This document shows, piece after piece, positions 26,471 through 36,200 of a stretch of DNA of 64,000 nt (position 1 is the first letter of the stretch; every line of letters starts with the position of its first letter). A program made the translations under genes and the position numbers. The DNA comes from an uncultured Christensenella sp. (GTDB lineage: Bacteria > Bacillota > Clostridia > Christensenellales > Borkfalkiaceae). A model generated the notes under the pieces. The model saw only the letters and a program-made list of their open reading frames with translations, searched no databases and was not told where the DNA came from. The stretch is from assembly GCA_910587015.1 (NCBI GenBank), contig CAJUME010000012.1, positions 62,001-126,000 on the forward strand, read 5' to 3'.

Positions 26471-26728
26471 ATGAGAATAGATAAATTTTTAAAGGTTTCA
26501 AGAATACTCAAAAGGCGCACCCTCTCCAAGGAGGCATGCGAAAAAGGCAAGGTCACCGTCAACGGCAGAGAGGCCAAGGCGGGCTGTCAGATAAAGGCGG
26601 GCGACGTAGTCGAGCTGCACTTTACGGGCGGCACGGTAAAATTCCGTATACTGCAAATTAAAGAAACGGTCAAAAAAGACGAAGCCTCCTCTTTGTACGA
26701 GATAATAAGCGAGGACGCAAATGAATGA
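26471..26728 (+). CDS. rqcP: RqcP-like S4-domain RNA-binding protein
   Basis: 85 residues, one S4 domain (MRIDKFLKVSRILKRRTLSKEACEKG... with VNGREAKAGCQIKAGDVVELHF). This is the size and layout of B. subtilis RqcP (YabO), which works with RqcH on stalled 50S subunits in ribosome-associated quality control by positioning the P-site tRNA. I chose ATG 26471 rather than an in-frame ATG 15 bp upstream because it gives the family's canonical MRIDKFL start and has GGAG 6 nt before it. It is divergent from rpoB and overlaps ispDF by 8 bp. Confidence 0.9.
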   Translation: MRIDKFLKVSRILKRRTLSKEACEKGKVTVNGREAKAGCQIKAGDVVELHFTGGTVKFRILQIKETVKKDEASSLYEIISEDANE

Positions 26729-27860
26729 AAAGGTAAGCGCAATAATCTGCGCGGCGGGCAAGGGCGAACGCGCGGGCTTTGGCAAAAACAAGCTGTTGGC
26801 GCCACTCTACGGCGCGCCCGCGCTATTCCATACGCTTAAAAAATTCAGCATTCCGGAAATAGACGAGGTTATAGTCGCCTCCTCACCGTCCGACTTCGAG
26901 GAAATTTCCGCACTCTGCACGCCCTTCGGCTACAAAACCGTTATCGGAGGCGCAACCCGCACCCAAACGGTTATAAACGCGCTTGAAGCCGTCACGGGCG
27001 ACATAGTGCTAATTCACGACGGCGCGCGCCCGTTCGTTGAAAAACAGCTGATTTTAAAATGCATTGAGGGAGTTAGAAAATTCGGCAGTGCGGTCGCGGC
27101 AGTAAAGTTCACCGATACCGCGGCAACAGCCCGTAACGGCGAAATTACCAATTATCCCGACCGCGAAAGCCTTTACCGCGTGCAAACCCCGCAAGGCTTT
27201 TATACGGACGACATTAAAAAAGCCTATCGCCTTGCCAACGGCGCGGAATTTACCGATGACAGCGCGGTTTATCTGCGCCATATCGCACCGCCGCACATTA
27301 TCGAAGGCGCACAAAGCAACGTCAAGCTGACCTATAAGGACGATTTCCCCCGCGAATATGCCTTACCTTTGACCGCTTCGGGACAGAAAATAGGCATAGG
27401 CGCAGACACCCATGCCTTTGGCGAAGGAAACGGAATAACCCTCGGCGGGGTAAAGATTCCGCATAATAAAACGCTTATCGCCCACAGCGATGGAGACGTG
27501 CTTATCCACGCGGTTATGGACGCCTATCTGTCCGCGGCGGGCTTAAAGGACATAGGTCACTACTTCCCCGACACGGACGAAAGCACCTTAAACGCAGACA
27601 GCATAAAAATGCTTGAAAAAGTAATAGAAATAACCGGAGCCGCGGGATATATCGGGGTCAATCTTTCAGTAACGGTACAGGCGGAAGCCCCACGCCTCTC
27701 CCCGCACATCGCAAATATGGTCACAAATCTGTGCAAAGCCTGCAAGCTTTCCACAGAAAATATAGCAATCGCCGCGGGCACCTGCGAGGGGCTGGGCTTT
27801 GTCGGCGAAGGTCTGGGCATAACGGCATACGCAGCCGTATTACTGAATAAAAAATTATGA
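26721..27860 (+). CDS. ispDF: Bifunctional IspD/IspF (MEP-pathway isoprenoid enzyme)
   Basis: 379 residues. Residues 1-~222 are IspD (2-C-methyl-D-erythritol 4-phosphate cytidylyltransferase), with the CTP-binding AAGKGERAGFGKNK, HDGARPF and a VQTPQGF motif. Residues ~223-379 are IspF (2,4-cyclodiphosphate synthase), with the metal site GADTHAF (D-x-H), LGGVKIPH, AHSDGDVLIHAVMDA, DIGHYFPDTD and a C-terminal GEGLGITAYA. The two enzymes catalyse non-consecutive steps of isoprenoid precursor synthesis, joined through IspE. Fusions of this kind are known in several bacterial groups. It overlaps rqcP by 8 bp and the next gene by 4 bp, so all are one operon. Confidence 0.95.
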   Translation: MNEKVSAIICAAGKGERAGFGKNKLLAPLYGAPALFHTLKKFSIPEIDEVIVASSPSDFEEISALCTPFGYKTVIGGATRTQTVINALEAVTGDIVLIHDGARPFVEKQLILKCIEGVRKFGSAVAAVKFTDTAATARNGEITNYPDRESLYRVQTPQGFYTDDIKKAYRLANGAEFTDDSAVYLRHIAPPHIIEGAQSNVKLTYKDDFPREYALPLTASGQKIGIGADTHAFGEGNGITLGGVKIPHNKTLIAHSDGDVLIHAVMDAYLSAAGLKDIGHYFPDTDESTLNADSIKMLEKVIEITGAAGYIGVNLSVTVQAEAPRLSPHIANMVTNLCKACKLSTENIAIAAGTCEGLGFVGEGLGITAYAAVLLNKKL

Positions 27861-28840
27861 AAAAAATTAATATAATACCGATTATAATAACACTTTGCTT
27901 TGCGCTTGCATGCTTTGCGGCAACAATAACGTTGCTGTTTATTCCCGAGCCTAAGCCGCTTAAAATCACCGAAAAACCAACCGTTGAATACGTTGACGGA
28001 GAATACGTCGTCCACGGCAAAATAAAAAACGTTTCAGGCAAAGAAATAATTTTACGCGCATACGGCTTCCGCGCGGAAGTAAACGCGATAAACGAAAGCG
28101 GCAATAATATGACGTACACAATTAAGCCGTATGACGATATAGCCGTTCAGCCCGATGAAGAAATAACTTTGTCTTTTTTGCACGCGAAGCTCGGCTCACT
28201 GCAAAACGCCAAAATTAATAAAATTATTTTTACGCCGGAGCACACTGATATAACCGTTTACGGCAGCGTTATCAACACCGGCAGCTTTGCAGTTATTGCC
28301 TTCTTTACGGGCATTGCGGGCGCGGGACTGCTGATTATTTCAATTGCTTCCTCGGTTACGGCAAAGCGAAACGCCAAGCGCGTCAATGTCATCATTGCGC
28401 AAATGCGGCAAAGCTTTGAAAACGCCGCATATTGCGGGGGCTATTACGGAAATAAATCCCAAAACCGTACCGCCGCGGCAAAAACCGCCGCCTCTGTATT
28501 CGGCGCGGTTATTTCCGCTCTGTTTCTCGGCTTAGGCAAGTACAAGGTATATTCCAACGGCGGCAAAAGAGAGTTTATAATCACCGACAACGCAATATAT
28601 ATGTATATCAACGGCAAATTTTGCAATATCACCGATGAGATAAAAGCAGTGTTTGCCAACCCCGCCGTAACGCAGAGCAAAGGCAGAATTCACGTCAAGG
28701 GCGAGGATAAAAACGTCTATCTGATTGTCTGCGCAGACAAGCCCGACAGAGAGCAGACCTTAAACAACCTTAAAAGCATATTTACAAATACGGCGCAGAC
28801 CGAAAACACGCAAGGACAAAGCAATGGCGAAGCAACCTAA
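27857..28840 (+). CDS. Membrane protein of unknown function
   Basis: 327 residues, family not recognised. There is an N-terminal hydrophobic segment (residues ~5-29), an extracytoplasmic beta-rich region (~35-135, with a VDGEYVVHGKIKNVSGKEI segment resembling the FxLYD/DUF3426-type beta-sandwich), a second membrane segment at ~141-165, and a cytoplasmic C-terminal half containing GYYGNKSQNR and a hydrophobic stretch at ~213-228 followed by GGKREFIITDNAIYMYING. It sits within the rqcP-ispDF-radA operon, overlapping ispDF by 4 bp and radA by 17 bp. The neighbours are housekeeping and do not reveal its role. Confidence 0.75.
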   Translation: MKKINIIPIIITLCFALACFAATITLLFIPEPKPLKITEKPTVEYVDGEYVVHGKIKNVSGKEIILRAYGFRAEVNAINESGNNMTYTIKPYDDIAVQPDEEITLSFLHAKLGSLQNAKINKIIFTPEHTDITVYGSVINTGSFAVIAFFTGIAGAGLLIISIASSVTAKRNAKRVNVIIAQMRQSFENAAYCGGYYGNKSQNRTAAAKTAASVFGAVISALFLGLGKYKVYSNGGKREFIITDNAIYMYINGKFCNITDEIKAVFANPAVTQSKGRIHVKGEDKNVYLIVCADKPDREQTLNNLKSIFTNTAQTENTQGQSNGEAT

Positions 28841-30194
28841 AACCACAACCGAGTTTGTTTGTTGCGAGTGCGGCTTTTCCAGCCCTAAATGGCTGGGACG
28901 GTGCCCCGCATGCGGCAAATTCAATACCTTGTCAGAGGAAATAATCACACCCGCCGCGACCGATAAAACTGCGGCAAAGCAATATACCGCGCCGCGCGCA
29001 AAGCCTCTTTCCGAAATCACTTACGAGCGCTATAACCGCACCTCCTCCGGCATATCGGAGCTGGATACAGTCCTCGGCGGCGGAATTGTCACGGGCTCGC
29101 TCGTGCTTCTCGGCGGCGACCCCGGCATAGGCAAGTCCACCCTTCTCACTCAAACAGCGGCGCACCTTTCCGAAACGAAAAAGGTCTTGTACCTTTCCGC
29201 GGAGGAAAGCTGTTCCCAAGTCAAAATGCGCGCCCAACGCCTTAATTTAAAGTCGGACAACCTTCTTATTCTCAACGAAACCTGCATAGACGGCATCGAG
29301 GCAGAGCTTGACGGCGTGGAATTTTGCGTAATAGACAGTATTCAGGCGGTGTATACCGAACAGCTCTCCTCCTCGGCAGGCTCGGTCGGACAGGTGCGCG
29401 AATGCGCGGCTAAATTAATGCGTATTGCAAAAAGCCGCGGCATAACCTTTTTTATAGTCGGTCACGTCACCAAGGAGGGCGCGCTTGCGGGCCCCAAGGT
29501 TTTAGAGCATATTATGGACACCGTCCTCTACTTCGAGGGTGAAAATCAGGAAAATTTCCGCATTTTACGCGCCGTCAAAAACCGCTTCGGCAACGTTGCC
29601 GAGGTTGGCGTTTTCGAAATGACGGGCGAGGGCATAATCGCCGTTACAGACTACTCGGGCGTATTCCTTTCAGAAAGCCGCGGCGAAGAGGCAGGCTCTG
29701 CAGTCACACCAGCGCAAACGGGCGCAAGGTGCATGAACGTGGAAATTCAAAGCCTTGTTTCAAAAACCTCGTTCGGACTGCCCCGCCGCATGCCGCTGGG
29801 CATAGATTATAACAAGCTTGTGCTTTTGATTGCCGTGCTGGAAAAGCGTTGCGGGCTATCCCTCGGCGGAAGCGATATATACGTCAACGCAATGGGCGGA
29901 ATAAAGCTTGGCGAGCCGTCCTGCGATTTGGCGGTCTGCGCCTCGCTCGCCTCTGCATACTTCGGCAAGCCCGTCGATAAATTCACCGCGGTATTCGGTG
30001 AAGTCGGGCTTACGGGCGAGGTGCGCGCTGTAAGCTATTGCGAAAAGCGCGTAGCCGAATGCGTTAAAATGGGCTTTAAAAAGGTGCTTGTACCCGCAAA
30101 AAATATGAAGTCGGTTACAAAGTATGCCGACAAAATCGCAATCGTGCCCATACTTTACGTCAACACAATGATAAAAAACCTTTTCAAGGACTGA
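28824..30194 (+). CDS. radA: DNA repair protein RadA/Sms
   Basis: 456 residues, full length. There is an N-terminal C4 zinc finger (CCECGFSSPKWLGRCPACG), a RecA-like ATPase with Walker A GGDPGIGKST, the RadA-specific KNRFG motif, and a C-terminal Lon-protease-like domain (GGIKLGEPSCDLAVCASLAS...GEVGLTGEVRAV). RadA is a hexameric helicase that promotes branch migration in recombination. It is the last gene of the operon, followed by a strong terminator. Confidence 0.97.
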   Translation: MAKQPKTTTEFVCCECGFSSPKWLGRCPACGKFNTLSEEIITPAATDKTAAKQYTAPRAKPLSEITYERYNRTSSGISELDTVLGGGIVTGSLVLLGGDPGIGKSTLLTQTAAHLSETKKVLYLSAEESCSQVKMRAQRLNLKSDNLLILNETCIDGIEAELDGVEFCVIDSIQAVYTEQLSSSAGSVGQVRECAAKLMRIAKSRGITFFIVGHVTKEGALAGPKVLEHIMDTVLYFEGENQENFRILRAVKNRFGNVAEVGVFEMTGEGIIAVTDYSGVFLSESRGEEAGSAVTPAQTGARCMNVEIQSLVSKTSFGLPRRMPLGIDYNKLVLLIAVLEKRCGLSLGGSDIYVNAMGGIKLGEPSCDLAVCASLASAYFGKPVDKFTAVFGEVGLTGEVRAVSYCEKRVAECVKMGFKKVLVPAKNMKSVTKYADKIAIVPILYVNTMIKNLFKD

Positions 30195-30217
30195 AAGCCC
30201 CGCCCCGTAAAATTAAC

Positions 30218-30255
30218 GCCGCCCCGCGCATAACAATGCGCGGGGCGGCTTTTTT
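30218..30255 (+). terminator. Intrinsic terminator after radA
   Basis: 14-bp stem (GCCGCCCCGCGCAT with ATGCGCGGGGCGGC), AACA loop and six T. It also lies at the end of the convergent repeat-protein gene. Confidence 0.92.
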
Positions 30256-30276
30256 GACTTCAAATACTTATTTAAA

Positions 30277-33200
30277 TTATTTTGCTTTATAGCCCGTTTC
30301 CGTCAGAGTAAGGGTTCCCTCTCCGCAGCTGACTACAACGCTGACCCTTACGCCTATAAACGCCGCGTCGCCGCTTCCGTCGGTTTTAAGCGAGGTATAG
30401 CTGTCGGAATAGCTTTTCCCGCTCAGCTGCACCTCTTTGCCGCTGTTAAGCGCGGTAATCTTTGATTTATCCCCGTCAAGCAACTCAAGCACAGCCTTAG
30501 CAGAAACGCTTGCGCCAAGCTTACCGCTTATTTCCGCGCTCTTGCCCTCGCAGAATTCCGCGCCGTCGTAATTGAAGCCGACCTTCCACGTCCAGCATAC
30601 AAAGCTGTTGCTTCTTGTAAAATTAGTAACCTCTACCGCGGTTTCGGTTACCCAAACCGCCCAAAGTCTTACGTCAACACTGTCGCCCGCGATACCCGCG
30701 TTTGCGCAATACTGTTTAAGCGCCTCCGCGTCCGCAATGTAAGCATAGCCTTCGCCCGCTTCTATATACCAGCCCATAAAGACAACGCCCTCTACTGTCG
30801 TTGCGGGGGTATGCAGGCTGCCGCCCTCGCCGTATTGCAATGCTCCTTCAAGGCTGTAAACGCCGCTTGCGTCCGCCTCGGCTCCGTCAACCGAAATATC
30901 GCTTGAATAGGTTATGTTAATAGTCTTGCCGACCCATTCCGCATAAAGGGTAATCGGTCTGTCCGCAACAAAGCCCTCAACACGCTCGCCCGAATAGTAA
31001 TCGTAGTAGCCTTTGAATATGTAGGTGTTCAGATTATTCTGCGGCGCAAGCGCAACCGTGTTGTCCGCGTCGTATTTAAAGGTCTTGTAATAAACGTAGC
31101 CAAGCTCCTCTGACTGATAATAGTCGGTAAAGCCGTTAAGTCCGCCCTCAACTATCTGAGAGCTGATTATCGAAACCGTCACAGCGCCGTATTTGGCTTG
31201 CATAGCGATAACCGCGCCGAACTCGTCCGTTTCGTCAGTGGTTATATAACCATAGTCCCAGTAGCCGACAAGCCTGTCGTTGCCATCGGGCACCGAGGGC
31301 ATAACCCCGCTTATTTCGGGCATATCCACTACCGAATAAATATTTTTACCGTATAAAACCCTCTGTCTTTCACCGAATTCCTCAAACACGGTGTTGCTTA
31401 TATCTGTCGCATAAGCAAATTTCAATGTACCGTAATGCAGATTACTGCCGTTATACTCTATATAGGTCTTGCCCGAGGTGTCGCGGCACAGTCTGCCCCA
31501 GTTAACGCTTTGGGCAAGCTCGTCTGTCTTGGTTCCGCCAAGAACAGTCGTCCAGCTTCTGCCGTCAACGCCGTACTGCGCTTTACTGTCAAGCTTTACA
31601 ACGTTGCCCGACAAATCGTTTCCGCCCTCCCAGATATTCTGGGGGTTGCGGTAATTAAGGTTTGCCGTAAATTTAAGCATACCGAACAACTTACTGCCGA
31701 TATTCAGCGAATTCAGCTTATACTGTCCGTCGGGCTGAATGTCCGCATTCAGCTTAACGCCAATATCCTGCGAGAACACCTCCATTCCCGCAAGGCTGTT
31801 GATAGCCTTTCTGCTTACGTCAACCGACCAGACAGCCGCGCCGTTATTTTCGGAATATGCATAGCCCGCAAGGTATCCGTCCAGATAATCGCCGAAGTCC
31901 TTCATTACAAGCGCGCTTCCGCCGCTGCTGCCCGTCATTGCGTTCATTATGCTGTCGGAGAATGCGAAGATAAACTTCAGCTGGTTCATTATATCCGCAT
32001 AAAAATCGGTCAGCGTCATAACCCGCGTAACGTACGTTTTGCCGCCGTCCGCAGTCTTGCGCATCAAAATCAAATCGTCCTTTATTGTTATATCCACAGT
32101 CGCCTTTTCGGTTATAACGCCCACAAAGCTGTCGTGGTATATCGAAAGATTGAATTCAACGCTGTTGTCCTCGTTTATGGTAACATAGAAGCTGTTAATG
32201 CTAATATTCGCATTAAGTCCCAGCCAGCCCAGTCCCGAAACCTCTATTTTAACGTTGCCGTCAATATAATAATTGCTGTTAAGCGCGTATTTTTTCGCAA
32301 TATCCGCCGCGGTGACAGCCGCCCCGCCGTTATTATCGGCGCCGCCGTTAACCTCCGCAACCTCGTGCGTGGCAGAGTTAACAAACGCCGCAAGCAACGC
32401 GGAAATATCCGCAAAGCTGTGATAGCCCGCAAACGAGGAGGGCTTTGCCGCCTCATACGTCAACGAAGCCCTTAAATCAAGCTTTTTCGCGTTATTTTCG
32501 CCGAAGTAAACATTGCTTAGGCTAAGTCCCGTTATGTAAGATTTATTTACCGTCTGGGTTACGGGCTCCCCGCCCTCAACAGCGGGCATAATACCGTAGG
32601 AATAGCTGTTTTTTGTTACCCTAAGCTCTATATCGCCGTAGCCGTTACCGTAAATCGCCGCGGAATTAAGCACAACTGCAAGCGCGCGCTCCGTTTCGCC
32701 CCGCTCGAAGCCTACCCGCTTGATATAGTTTCCGCAAGCCGCCGCACCGCTTACTGCGGGCACGTTATTGCCTTCAACCGCGTCCGCCCCGAATACCGAT
32801 TTAAGCAGTAAATTCAAAAGCTCGCTCAGATTTTTCGCCTGTATATTCTGCGCGGCAAGTATCTGTCCTATTACGCTTTCGCCAAGCGAATGGAACTGAC
32901 TTGAAAGCCCGCCGAGATAGTTTTCCACCAACAGCTGGTCGATTACCGCGGCAATCTGCTTAACCGCCTTGTTCAGCTCCTGCAAATTCTCGCCCTCGAG
33001 CTCTATGTCGGAAATATTCAGCAAAGCCCCGCCCATAGCGGCAACCGTCAGTATATCCTTCATAGGCAGATAAACCGTCAGCGGATTACCTCCGCCGTTG
33101 GATACGGAAAGATACACGTCAAGCATACCGTCCGTTGTATACTTCCCGCTCGTTAAATACGACTTGTCAACGGGCGTCGCGTCAAGAATGTACGCGTCAA

Positions 33201-36200
33201 CGTACAAATCCTTTCCGTCCGTCCTTTTATTCTTCAAATCAAGCTTAAGGTGCAGATACGCGGTGGGGTCAACCCATAAATTCATGCCCTCGCGCAGGCC
33301 CGTCTGTTCGTTTACTTTTCCGCTGTCGATATGCAAGGGGAAGCCGTTTTCGCCCTGATTATACTCAACCAGAACGCCTACCTCCATAGCTGCCGCACCG
33401 TTTTCGGTAATCGTCACGTCTGCGTCCAAGGCAACCTCGCGCTCGGCAACAAGCTCGAACGCCGCCGCAATATAATCGAGGCCGTCCGCAAGGTCGCGCG
33501 CCGTCAGCAGCTCGTTCGCGCTTACGGGGCATTCTGGTGCAAACGCGCCAAGCTTAATGTCCGTCAGCTCCACGCTCGCGGACGCATTCCCAAGCTGAAC
33601 CGCAAGTCCGCCGTTAACCGCACCCGCGTCTATGCCTATATTAACCGAAATATTTTCGCCTAAGGTTATCGCCGCGCCGTTGCCGAAGGACTGTATTCTT
33701 ACCGCCTTCAGCAAGCCCTTTATATCCACGCTTCCGTCGGAATTAAGGGGTATGCCCAGCTTTTTAAGCACTGCCTCGGCGTTAGGCTGCTCGCCCTCGC
33801 CAAGCTCTATGCCGAGAATTTTGAATATTTCCGACATAATATCGGCGGAAGCCGAGCCCGCGCCTACCTTGTCTATAAGGTCTTTGATATTTTCCTTGCT
33901 CAGCGCGTCCGCATTTTCCGGCGAAATTTCGCCTATAACAATGCAAAGTCTGTTATATACGTCCTCAAGCGCGGTCTTCAACAGCTCCAAATCTTCCTTT
34001 GTATTTACGCGCACGCCGACGAAATTGCTCTCGCCGTTGTCGTCGTCACTGCCGTAAACAAGCGTAAGCGTGTTATCGAGATATGAGGCGTAAATATCGA
34101 AGTACTTCTCCGCAGCCGTAATTCTTGCGTCAAGCTCGAATCCAAGCCCGCCGTTAAGCCTCAACGCAAGACTGTTCAGCGCAAGCTTTGCGGTCTTACC
34201 GTTAACGCTAATCAAAACGTTGCCGGAAATGGCAAACCCGCCGTTTATCACGTCAACATATTCGTCTTTATCCGTCAGCTCAGGCATTTTTCCGCCGCCG
34301 AGCGCGATATCCGCGGTAACTCCCTTACCGAAAACAGACGCCTCAACCCTCAGCGCAAGCCTTTCGTTCAAATCGAGGCCAAGGCTTACGGGCACCTTCT
34401 CGCCGTCTATTTCAAGCGTGAACGAGCACCCGAATTGATTTTCGCCGCCGCACAAACCCTCGATTGCCTGCGTAAGCAAGCCCTTCAAATCCGTTTTGCC
34501 GAAAAGCTCGCCCAAATTCGCCCCGCCGTTGCCGCTTGTCAGTGCGGAAACGGGCAGCTTGATTTTAGAGGCGCCCAAATCTATGTAGATAACGTCGCCG
34601 TCCGCGCCGCCGTTTACGTCCTTTTCGTAATAAATTCCGACCGCGCCGTTATTTAATGCAACCCTTACGGAAGCAACAGCGCCGTTCTGCATTTCAAGAT
34701 ACAGCGTACCATTAAGCCGTAACCCGTCCACCGTCAGCGCAACGTCAGCCGAAACGCCTCCGTTCAGAATATCGGTGTATTCCGATTTATCTCCGATTTC
34801 GGGCACGCTTTCATGCGCAAGCCCCACGCTTAGCGTAAGCGGCTTGCCGAAAAGCTCGCTGTTCACGTTAACGTTTATGCCGTTATTAAATTCAAGCGAA
34901 ACCGCAAGGCTTATAATCTGCTGTAATTGCTGTTGTAAATCAACCTTTACGGTGGTGGAAACGCTTCCCCCGCCGATATAAAAATTGCTCAACGCGTCGC
35001 GGATAACCGAATTAAGGTCAAGCCCGCTTATAATTCCGTCGAAATCAACGCTTCCGCCTAAGGAAGAAAGATCAAGCTTGTATTTTACGTTGTTTCCGTG
35101 CGAAATATACAAGGCGTTGTCTGCCGGCGCATAGCATATACCAAGTCCGCCGAATTTCGCGCGAACCTCTCCTATACCGCCGTTCGCAAACCCGATAAAC
35201 GCGTTACCGTTAAGGCTTATATCACCAAAGCCCAGCTTTACGCCAAGCGTAATTCCCTCCGTAAGCGAGGTATACTGCGCTTTTTCCTCCGCAGTAAGCC
35301 GTGCAGGAATGTCCTCCTCTGTGCCGAAGGTCATACGCGCGGCAATATCGTTTTTGCCGAGTCTGAACGCCGCCGTAACCTCGTTAAGGCTTGCAACGTT
35401 CTTTTTTATATTAAAGGAAAAATTTACGGGTATTTTAAGTCCGAAAAGCTCTATTTCGCTTTCCAGCGTAGCCTTTTTGCCCTTGTCGCTCAGCGTAAAT
35501 TTACCGCCGAACAGCTGTTCGACAAGCGCGTCCGCGTCAAACAATGCCGCGCCGCTTTCCCCGTCTGCGGTATTTTCCGGCTCGGCTGTTGTTGCAGACG
35601 ATGCACCCGCCGCACCGTTCTCGGCAGTAAACGCGTCAAGCCCAAGCTTGTATTTATTGCCGCCTATGGCGAAGTACAGCGTCTTTTTGCCGTTTTCGTC
35701 CGCCATATACAGCTTTATTCCGCCAACGCCCGCCCCGTCAAGGGCAACGCGTAAATCGTTAAAGCTTCCGCCGTCAATTCCAATATGAACCGCGCCGTCA
35801 ATCTGCTTACCGTCAACCGCAAGCTCCAGCTTCAAGGTCGCGCCCTGCGTAAGCACGTCGCCGAATGCCGAGGCAAGACAGCTTGCCGCAGTGGGCTCGT
35901 TTGCGGACGAGGTGGGGTCCCACTTGATATAGGTCTGGTTGAAATAATCGGGGTAATAGCTGTTTACCGCCTTTTCCTCCGCATAATCGAAAACCGTTGT
36001 GGAGGTCGAAGAGCAGTCCGCGCTGACAGAGCCCATTTTTGCGGCGTATTTGTCGTTTATGGTAAACTCTTTAACCACCCAGTCCTCTGTGAAGGTATAT
36101 TCCACCGTGGTATAGTCAAAGCTCGGCCATGCGTAAAGCCCGCCCGTAACGTACATCTGCTGCTTGTAGTAATGCACGGCGGAATCGAGCCCCGACTGAT

